A stretch of 44,530 bases of DNA from Candidatus Lambdaproteobacteria bacterium RIFOXYD2_FULL_50_16 (GTDB taxonomy: Bacteria; SAR324; XYD2-FULL-50-16): the NCBI GenBank assembly GCA_001783695.1, contig MFNE01000008.1, positions 1 through 44,530 on the forward strand, read 5' to 3'. The position numbers were made by a program, and so were the translations under genes. The stretch's first letter is position 1. Every line of letters begins with the position of its first letter. Below, in pieces: positions 17,914 through 24,617 of the stretch. The notes under the pieces are model-generated. The model saw nothing but the letters and a program-made list of their open reading frames with translations. It made no database searches and was not told where the DNA came from.

Positions 17914-18275
17914 TAATAACCCTCGTCAATATAATCGGTTGGATCGTATTCTTCGGATGCCAGCACTAACAGCACACAGTTGTCTTGCCAGTTTTCCATA
18001 ATATGCCAGTCTTCTGGCTCTAAAAGCAGGAGTTTGGCCGCATCGTCCAGTAGGAAACTTTGTTGCTGTTTCCCATCGTGGTTTTGAATCACACAAGAGC
18101 CCGTAACCGAGACCAAAGCCTGGACACATTTTTTGTGTCGGTGCCCACCTCGGGGACCGGTGGCCCCGTAGATATAGTAAACCCGCTTAATTTCAAAGGG
18201 TATAATCTTTTCGATTACCGTCAAAAACCCCCTTTGCGGGTCGCCTAGTTTAGGCAGAGATAACAAACGGGCCAT
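17913..18275 (-). CDS. dTDP-4-oxo-6-deoxyhexose 3,4-ketoisomerase, FdtA/QdtA-like
   Basis: A 120-residue cupin of the WxcM-like/FdtA family, which moves the keto group from C4 to C3 of dTDP-6-deoxy-4-ketohexose. Signatures are [25 protein letters not shown], the catalytic [14 protein letters not shown], and [12 protein letters not shown]. From this sequence I cannot tell FdtA (galacto product) from QdtA (gluco product). It is the first gene of the operon, followed by the aminotransferase; the upstream region holds a promoter inside an inverted repeat. Confidence 0.88.
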   Translation of the reverse strand: MARLLSLPKLGDPQRGFLTVIEKIIPFEIKRVYYIYGATGPRGGHRHKKCVQALVSVTGSCVIQNHDGKQQQSFLLDDAAKLLLLEPEDWHIMENWQDNCVLLVLASEEYDPTDYIDEGY

Positions 18276-18334
18276 GAGGTATTAGCATTAGGTTTGACGC
18301 CCCTTTTACCCAGAAAAATAGCAAGCAAAGGGAT

Positions 18335-18376
18335 CAAGCGTTGTGCAATATAAAACGCTTGGCCTAAATAAATCAA
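18335..18376 (-). promoter_or_regulatory. Promoter and operator-like inverted repeat of the amino-sugar operon
   Basis: On the minus strand TTGATT (18371-18376), an 18-bp spacer and TATATT (18347-18352) form a candidate promoter. A perfect 8+8 bp inverted repeat, CAAGCGTT (18335-18342) and AACGCTTG (18354-18361) with an 11-bp spacer, surrounds the -10. A bound repressor or regulator there would control the operon directly. The regulator is not in the window. Confidence 0.5.
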
Positions 18377-18399
18377 GCCCCACTCTGCCAAGAAGTGGT

Positions 18400-18428
18400 T
18401 TGTCAAGATTGAGGGATTGGTGAATAAT
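18400..18428 (+). promoter_or_regulatory. Promoter of the signalling operon 18486-23503
   Basis: TTGTCA (18400-18405, 5 of 6), a 17-bp spacer and AATAAT (18423-18428, 5 of 6) make a good sigma70 promoter about 50 nt before the hybrid kinase start. Confidence 0.55.
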
Positions 18429-18485
18429 GATACCTCTGAGCGTTGGGGCTCTAATTGCCCCTACCTAGCCATCTAATATCAGGCT

Positions 18486-21400
18486 ATGAATAACACCAAA
18501 TCGTTGTTGTTAATACTTTTTTTAATCCCTGAACCCCTTTGGGCAGCGGTAGAGCGCCCCTCCCCTCCTTGGGTTTTAATTGGGGTGTTGTTTTTGGCTT
18601 TAACCGCTCTGGCCATGGTTTCTGCCCTTTACTGGCGGGCAAGGAAACTACCGCAGTCCACCCTTTTGGCCCAACTCTATTTTGAAGTGGTGCAAAACAG
18701 CAGCAACGCTGTTTATGCCAAAGACTTAAAGGGTCGTTATTTAATGTTAAACAAAGCCGCCCTGGCCCAACTGGGTCAACCAATAGAAAACCTAATTGGC
18801 AAAACAGATACCGAAATTTCAGGCGAGCTTTTAGGGTCTAAAATCGCGGGAGAAGACCGCCAAGCCTTGGCCCAAGACAAATCCTTATTTTTTGAAGACA
18901 AAATAGAGTTCCAGGGAGCGCGACGCTGGTTTGTGACCAACCGGTTCCCGCTGAAAGACCCTAAAGGTGAGGCTTTTGGGGTATGCGGAATTTCGGTCGA
19001 GATTACCGCACCTATGCGGATCCAAGAGGAAATCGAAAACCGCGAACGCAGCTTTCAACACTTGTTTGAACGCCACGGCGCGATGATGTGGCTTATTGAT
19101 CCGAACAACTGGCAAGTGGTTATGGCCAACGAAGCAGCCCAGGAATTTTTTGGGGTGGACGCCGAGAATATCCTCAAATGCACCCTGACCCAGTTCTCAA
19201 ATTCTTCTGAAGCTGAATTAAGAGAGCACCTGGGCGAGGTATTGAGTGCCGGACGGGCGACCTTTGCGGGGGTGTTTAAAAGTGGGAGTGGAGAACTTAG
19301 AACGTTGCGCTCCCGGGCCAGCCTGATTGAATTTGGGCAGCGCCAACTGATTTTTTCGATTATGTCCGATATCACGGTACACCAAAAAAATCAGGAATCT
19401 TTGGTAGAGTCGGAAGCCCGGTTTAGCCTACTTTCTAGGGTAACCTTTGAGCCAATCCTGATTTTTGAAGACGGCAAGTTGACCGATCTGAACCTAGCGG
19501 CAGAGCGGTTTTTTAGATCCCCTATCGAAGAACTCAAAGGTTCCAGCTTTTTAGAACTGTTTCCCAAGGCTGAGGCTTTAGTTCCTGGGCAAAAGATGGA
19601 TTTATCTGGGGAGCAGGAGGGGCAATTTTATTTTTGGGAATTGACCCCAGAGAGTATGTTTCATCAAGGCAAAGAAAAGACGGTTGTCGCCTTAAACGAT
19701 CTAACCCAGATTAAAAAGGGTCAAGCCGAGTTAGAAGCCAACCACCGTTATTTACAACTCTTAATCGAGGTGATTCCGGCGCCTTTTTTCCACAAGAGCC
19801 CAAGCGGTTTATTGGTAAACTGCAATCGCGCCTTTTTGGAACTTTTGGGGAAAAATCGGGGTGAATGTATTGGGCAATCTATGGCTACACTCTTGCCACC
19901 AAGCGTAGTCGCACGGGTGGAGGAAGAGGAGGCCAAACTGAGCCAAAACGAACCGGCTCAAAGCTTTGAGATGGAATTGTCACTTGGGACCCAAAGGCAA
20001 CTCCTCTGTTCTCATGCCCAACTGTATAACACCCAAGGGAGTTTTCAAGGCGTGGTAGGGGTGATGTTTGACATTACCCAAAGGAAACAAGCCCTACTGG
20101 AATTAGAAAAGACCCAATCCCGTTTGGACCGGGTTATTCAAGGGAGTCGAGACGGGATTTGGGAATGGGAGCTAGCAGGCCCAAGCTTCTATTTCTCCCC
20201 CCGGTTTTTAGAACTGTTGGAACTTGAAGAGATTCCCAGTGGGACAGAAAGCTGGGCGCAAATATTACCTTCTGCCGAGTTTAATAAAGCCACTAAAGTG
20301 ATAACCGAAGACATGGCCTTGGGAAAAAACGAGGTGGAACATTTAATGGAGATTCCGCTTCGTTCAGGGCAAAGCCGCTGGTTGCGCCTTAGAGGGGCGG
20401 TGAGTTATGACGCTAAAGGTAAGCCAGTAAGGCTTTCAGGGGTTTTAGGAGACCTGACCCCCTTTAAAGAGGCTGAAGCTCGCCTAGAAGAGGCCAAACA
20501 AAAGGCCGAAACTGCGGCGCTAGCCAAAGCAGAGTTTCTAACCAACATGAGCCACGAGATTAGGACTCCGATGAACGCGGTTTTAGGTTTTGCTGAACTA
20601 CTAGCCACCGAAATCGAAGACCCAATCCATCAAGGTTATTTAAGCTCCATTAAAAAAGGGGGCCAAAGCCTCTTGACCTTGATTAACGATATTTTAGACC
20701 TTTCGCGCTTCGAAGCAGGTAAGCTACAGTTACGCTTGGAGTCGGTTAATACCCGGGAGCTTTTTAAGGATGTGGCCGATATTTTTGGGCCCAAATTTAG
20801 CCAAAAGGGTTTGTGGCTCAAACTGGAGCTAGACCCCGATCTGCCCAGTTGGATTGTAGTTGACGATGTACGGCTCCGCCAAATTTTGTTTAACTTAGTT
20901 GGCAACGCGGTCAAGTTCACCGAACAAGGCGGGGTGAGACTAGCGGTAAAAGCGCGCCAAAAAGATCAGGTGATGTTGTCGTGCGAATTAGTCATTAGTG
21001 TAATTGACACGGGGATTGGAATTGACTCTTTAGACCGAAACTTCCTGTTTGAAGCCTTTGCCCAAGCCCCTACCGGACGCCCAAAGGCCGCGGAAGGCAC
21101 CGGACTGGGTTTGGCTATTACTGAAAAGCTCGTACATATTATGGGGGGGCAGATCGAAGTGGAGTCGCAACCTGGGCAAGGGAGCCGGTTTACGGTGGTG
21201 CTACCTGGGGTAAATATTGGCAAAAAAATGTCCCACACAGAAATCGAAGGTCAAATCCAAAGCTATCCACAAAGATTCCAGCCGGCAGAAATTTTGATTG
21301 TTGACGACATCGAAACCAACCGGCTGCTGGTTAAAGAAGCCTTAAAACACTCGGGTTTGAATTGCCGGGAGGCTGAAAATGGGCAGCAAGCCTTGATCTT

Positions 21401-21956
21401 GAGTGAGGCCCTCGTGCCCGACCTGATTTTGATGGACCTGCGGATGCCTGTATTAGGCGGGGAGGAGGCGGCAACTCAAATAAGGGCTAATTCGCGCTTA
21501 AAGGGGATACCACTTGTGGCCATGACCGCTTCGATCATGGGGCGGCCTGAACGACTTTTAGAAAATGGGCTTTTTGATGAAATTTTGCATAAACCAATAC
21601 GCTTTGATCGATTGTTTATAACTTTGGCGCGGTTCCTAAAAGCCAAAGTAGAACCGGAAGTAGCCAAAGGCCCAAGCTTTTTAGAAGCACCTACAAAAAA
21701 TCCAGGCACACGAGCGTTAAATCGCCTAAAACCTTTAGAAAATTCCTATCCATCTGTTTTAGAAGGGCAAAACTTCGATCAAATCGCTCAATTTGGCAGG
21801 CGGATCACCGAAATTGCCTTCGATCTGGGAATAAAGCCACTTGAGGACTATGGTCGGAATCTTTTATTTTTGGTACAGGTATTCGAGATTGGTCAGTTAA
21901 ATATCCGCCTAAAAGAATTTCCCTTAATAATGGCTAAACTTCGCGAAGCCCCCTAA
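18486..21956 (+). CDS. Hybrid sensor histidine kinase, five PAS domains and REC
   Basis: A 1156-residue membrane-anchored hybrid kinase. Residues 1-20 look like a signal or first helix, and 26-50 are a membrane helix (WVLIGVLFLALTALAMVSAL). Five PAS-like domains follow at about 60-178, 180-305, 306-410, 415-535 and 545-665; all are predicted cytoplasmic. HisKA has the phospho-acceptor His690 (NMSHEIRTPMN). The ATPase domain (about 800-915) has DTGIGI and GTGLGLAI. A receiver at about 930-1050 has Asp984 (ILMDLRMP) and HKP. The last 90 residues form a helical domain lacking a transfer histidine; it resembles the end of the hybrid kinase at 24618-27479. It leads an operon with the REC-kinase and REC genes. 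Confidence 0.9.
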   Translation: MNNTKSLLLILFLIPEPLWAAVERPSPPWVLIGVLFLALTALAMVSALYWRARKLPQSTLLAQLYFEVVQNSSNAVYAKDLKGRYLMLNKAALAQLGQPIENLIGKTDTEISGELLGSKIAGEDRQALAQDKSLFFEDKIEFQGARRWFVTNRFPLKDPKGEAFGVCGISVEITAPMRIQEEIENRERSFQHLFERHGAMMWLIDPNNWQVVMANEAAQEFFGVDAENILKCTLTQFSNSSEAELREHLGEVLSAGRATFAGVFKSGSGELRTLRSRASLIEFGQRQLIFSIMSDITVHQKNQESLVESEARFSLLSRVTFEPILIFEDGKLTDLNLAAERFFRSPIEELKGSSFLELFPKAEALVPGQKMDLSGEQEGQFYFWELTPESMFHQGKEKTVVALNDLTQIKKGQAELEANHRYLQLLIEVIPAPFFHKSPSGLLVNCNRAFLELLGKNRGECIGQSMATLLPPSVVARVEEEEAKLSQNEPAQSFEMELSLGTQRQLLCSHAQLYNTQGSFQGVVGVMFDITQRKQALLELEKTQSRLDRVIQGSRDGIWEWELAGPSFYFSPRFLELLELEEIPSGTESWAQILPSAEFNKATKVITEDMALGKNEVEHLMEIPLRSGQSRWLRLRGAVSYDAKGKPVRLSGVLGDLTPFKEAEARLEEAKQKAETAALAKAEFLTNMSHEIRTPMNAVLGFAELLATEIEDPIHQGYLSSIKKGGQSLLTLINDILDLSRFEAGKLQLRLESVNTRELFKDVADIFGPKFSQKGLWLKLELDPDLPSWIVVDDVRLRQILFNLVGNAVKFTEQGGVRLAVKARQKDQVMLSCELVISVIDTGIGIDSLDRNFLFEAFAQAPTGRPKAAEGTGLGLAITEKLVHIMGGQIEVESQPGQGSRFTVVLPGVNIGKKMSHTEIEGQIQSYPQRFQPAEILIVDDIETNRLLVKEALKHSGLNCREAENGQQALILSEALVPDLILMDLRMPVLGGEEAATQIRANSRLKGIPLVAMTASIMGRPERLLENGLFDEILHKPIRFDRLFITLARFLKAKVEPEVAKGPSFLEAPTKNPGTRALNRLKPLENSYPSVLEGQNFDQIAQFGRRITEIAFDLGIKPLEDYGRNLLFLVQVFEIGQLNIRLKEFPLIMAKLREAP

Positions 21957-21965
21957 AGAGACCGA

Positions 21966-23078
21966 ATGGTTGGCAGAAACGCTGAAGAGAATAAAAGCTT
22001 TTGTATCTTGATTGTCGATGACGTGGATAAAAATATCCAACTCGTTGCCAACTGCCTTAAGACTGAAGGCTACTCCATGAGTTACGCCCAGTCGGGCGAG
22101 CGGGCTTTAGAAATGGTTAAAGCCCAAGATTTTGACCTGATTTTACTCGATGTGATGATGCCCGGCCTGGATGGGTTTGAGGTCTGCCACCAATTAAAAG
22201 CCGATCCTGAAACCGCGCTGGTGCCCGTGGTTTTTCTGACCGCCAAAACCGACAATGCTTCCTTGGTCCAAGCTTTTGAGATGGGGGCGGTGGATTTTGT
22301 AACCAAGCCTTTTAACGCCAAAGAGTTACGTCTTCGGGTGCGCACCCATTTGAACCTCAAACGGACCCGCGAACGGTTGACCCAAACCAACCAACTGAAG
22401 GATAAGTTTTTTTCCATTATAGCCCACGACCTCAAGTCCCCCGTTAGCTCCCTTTTAGGGCTGGCCCAGGTGCTGGCCGAGGGAATTGATGAGTTTAGCC
22501 CCCAAGAAGCCCAGGGTTTTGCCCAAAAGATATTTGATACAGGTCTGCGCGCCTCCACACTTTTAGACCAGCTACTTGACTGGGCAAGAAGCCATCAGGG
22601 TAAAATGCCCTATGAGCCAACCGAACTTAGTTTAAGTGCTTTGGCCCAAGAAAATTGCGACCTTTTTTCAGAGACGGCTCAGGTAAAGGGGATAACTTTG
22701 GTGAACCTTGTCCCTATGGGGCTTAAGGCCTTTGCCGATAAAAAGTCTATGTCTGTGGTCATTCGCAACCTTTTAGGCAATGCCCTTAAATTTACCCATT
22801 CAGGGGGGTTGGTGGAGTTAGGTGGGGACGTGATTGGGTCGAGGGCACATTTTTGGGTCAAAGACACGGGAAGGGGCATGGAACCTGACCAACTAGAGCG
22901 GATTTTTCGGCTCGACTTGCACAGCTCGACCGAAGGCACCGCAGGGGAAAAAGGCACCGGATTAGGATTGATCCTGGCGCAAGAATTTTTAGAAAATAAT
23001 CAAGCTCAGATAACCGTGAAATCGACCCCAGGTAAAGGGAGTGTGTTCACCTTCGACCTCCCTCTAAATCCTTTTTAG
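21966..23078 (+). CDS. REC-histidine kinase fusion (370 residues)
   Basis: A soluble protein with an N-terminal receiver (residues 12-130, acceptor Asp62 in LLDVMMPGLDGF, switch TAKTD, TKPFN) followed by HisKA with His154 (IIAHDLKSPVSS) and an ATPase domain with N box NLLGNALKF, DTGRGM and GTGLGL. There is no sensor module, so its input is phosphotransfer to its own receiver, probably from the hybrid kinase 9 nt upstream. Its architecture matches the protein at 23487-24605, with long identical stretches in the receiver (LILLDVMMP, DGFE, VFLTAK, TKPFNA), so the two are paralogues on opposite strands. Confidence 0.9.
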   Translation: MVGRNAEENKSFCILIVDDVDKNIQLVANCLKTEGYSMSYAQSGERALEMVKAQDFDLILLDVMMPGLDGFEVCHQLKADPETALVPVVFLTAKTDNASLVQAFEMGAVDFVTKPFNAKELRLRVRTHLNLKRTRERLTQTNQLKDKFFSIIAHDLKSPVSSLLGLAQVLAEGIDEFSPQEAQGFAQKIFDTGLRASTLLDQLLDWARSHQGKMPYEPTELSLSALAQENCDLFSETAQVKGITLVNLVPMGLKAFADKKSMSVVIRNLLGNALKFTHSGGLVELGGDVIGSRAHFWVKDTGRGMEPDQLERIFRLDLHSSTEGTAGEKGTGLGLILAQEFLENNQAQITVKSTPGKGSVFTFDLPLNPF

Positions 23079-23086
23079 GAGGAGTT

Positions 23087-23503
23087 ATGACCCAAAAAAC
23101 ACCCCGTTTTTTAGTTGCCGACGATATTGCGGTGAACCGCCAATTGTTATCTTACTTTCTAAGAGGATATGGGCAGGTGGATTTTGCTCAAGATGGCCAA
23201 GAAGTCTTGGAGAAATTTTTAGCTGCCTATAAAGAAGGGACCTCATACGATGCCATTTTTTTAGACATTATGATGCCGGTTGCCGATGGCCAAGAGGCGC
23301 TGAGGAATATCCGCAGTTTTGAAGCCACCCAAGGCTTGGGAGTCAATAAAGAGGTCAAGGTGGTGATGGTCACCAGTCTAGGAGATTATGACAACCTAAA
23401 GGAAAGTTTAAAACAAGGAGCGGTGGAGTATCTGGTTAAGCCGGTCAAAGAGGCGGGATTTAAACAACTACTCGAACGGCTCGGGTTTAATCGAGTTGGC
23501 TAA
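23087..23503 (+). CDS. Stand-alone receiver (CheY-like) protein
   Basis: A 138-residue single receiver. It has the acidic pocket FLVADDIAVNR, acceptor Asp60 (IFLDIMMPVADG), MVTS, and the conserved Lys in YLVKPVKE. A strong AGGAGG lies 6 nt before ATG, and it follows the REC-kinase by 8 nt. It has no output domain, so it works by protein contact or as a phosphate shuttle or sink in a relay. Its 3' end overlaps the convergent REC-kinase gene by 17 bp. Confidence 0.9.
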   Translation: MTQKTPRFLVADDIAVNRQLLSYFLRGYGQVDFAQDGQEVLEKFLAAYKEGTSYDAIFLDIMMPVADGQEALRNIRSFEATQGLGVNKEVKVVMVTSLGDYDNLKESLKQGAVEYLVKPVKEAGFKQLLERLGFNRVG

Positions 23504-24605
23504 CTAACGGTAAAAAAAGCTTGATTTGAGTGCCCGATTGATTGGGATAGTCCTGGTGGTCCTTGCTTTTTACCTCAATCCGCCCGTTGTAAAGACCTAC
23601 AAACTTCTGTACCAGCGGCATACCAAACCCGGTCCCGGTCTCCCCAGAGGTGCCTAAGCGGCTGGTGGATTTACTAATGTCAAAGAGCTGGTTTACCATT
23701 ACTCTAGGAATGCCAATTCCTTGATCGTTAATTTGGATCAAGACTTCCCTTTCTTTGATTTCTCCAAGAACTTGAATTATTCCGTTTGGCTTGGAAAACT
23801 TAATCGCGTTGGTGATTAGGTTATTAAACACCGAGTTTACAAAGGAAAGCGGCTCGACCATAATCATCAGGTCCCGTTCGATTTTCACCTCCACCAGAAT
23901 CCCTTTAGCCTTAATTTTAGACTCTAATATCATCAACGAGCGCGCCACTAAGTCGGACGCTTTAAAAGGTTTTAGTTCGACTTGAAACTTGCCTTCTTCA
24001 ATCGCGCGCATCTTGCGCACCATTTCAATCAAACCCAACCCATTTTCAGCACTCGACTGCATTATCTTAGAAAAACCTTCAATGTTTTCGCTCAGATCAG
24101 CTATATCGAGACTCAAAAAACTTAATATACTGCCAAAGCTGTTGGCTAAATCATGACATAAAATGTGGAGTAATTCTTTGCGTTCCTCGTTTTGCTTGGC
24201 AATCTCACGGCGAGAAAAGGTGATTTCTAAGTGATTTTTAACCCGAACCAAAAGCTCGATAGCGTTAAAGGGTTTGGTAATATAGTCCACCGCTCCTAAC
24301 GCAAACCCTTTTATGATGTCTTCGGTTTCCACTTTGGCCGTCAAAAATATGACGGGAATTTGGGAGGTAATGGGGTCTGACTTCAGGTGGGAGCAGGCCT
24401 CGAACCCGTCCATTTCGGGCATCATCACATCTAACAAGATCAGATCAGGCAAGAGCTTAGCCGCAGCATCAATGGCTTGACGCCCATTTTGGGCGACAGC
24501 TACCTGAAAACCTTCGGTTTTTAAGATTGAGCCTAATACTTGGATGTTCCTTAAGGTATCGTCAACAATCAGGACCAGTGCTTCATCATACTTAAACTTA
24601 TTCAC
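23487..24605 (-). CDS. REC-histidine kinase fusion (372 residues)
   Basis: The receiver occupies residues 8-128 (acceptor Asp59 in LLDVMMPEMDGF, FLTAK, TKPFNA). The kinase core has His151 in CHDLANSFGS, N box FNNLITNAIKF, G1 DQGIGI and G2 GTGFGM. The HDLANS box departs from the usual HEhRTP, as in many kinases that follow a receiver. Paralogous to the 370-residue protein at 21966-23078. It follows the large hybrid kinase gene by 12 nt on the minus strand and is its probable partner. Confidence 0.9.
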   Translation of the reverse strand: MNKFKYDEALVLIVDDTLRNIQVLGSILKTEGFQVAVAQNGRQAIDAAAKLLPDLILLDVMMPEMDGFEACSHLKSDPITSQIPVIFLTAKVETEDIIKGFALGAVDYITKPFNAIELLVRVKNHLEITFSRREIAKQNEERKELLHILCHDLANSFGSILSFLSLDIADLSENIEGFSKIMQSSAENGLGLIEMVRKMRAIEEGKFQVELKPFKASDLVARSLMILESKIKAKGILVEVKIERDLMIMVEPLSFVNSVFNNLITNAIKFSKPNGIIQVLGEIKEREVLIQINDQGIGIPRVMVNQLFDISKSTSRLGTSGETGTGFGMPLVQKFVGLYNGRIEVKSKDHQDYPNQSGTQIKLFLPLVSQLD

Positions 24606-24617
24606 CTAGGTCCTTGA

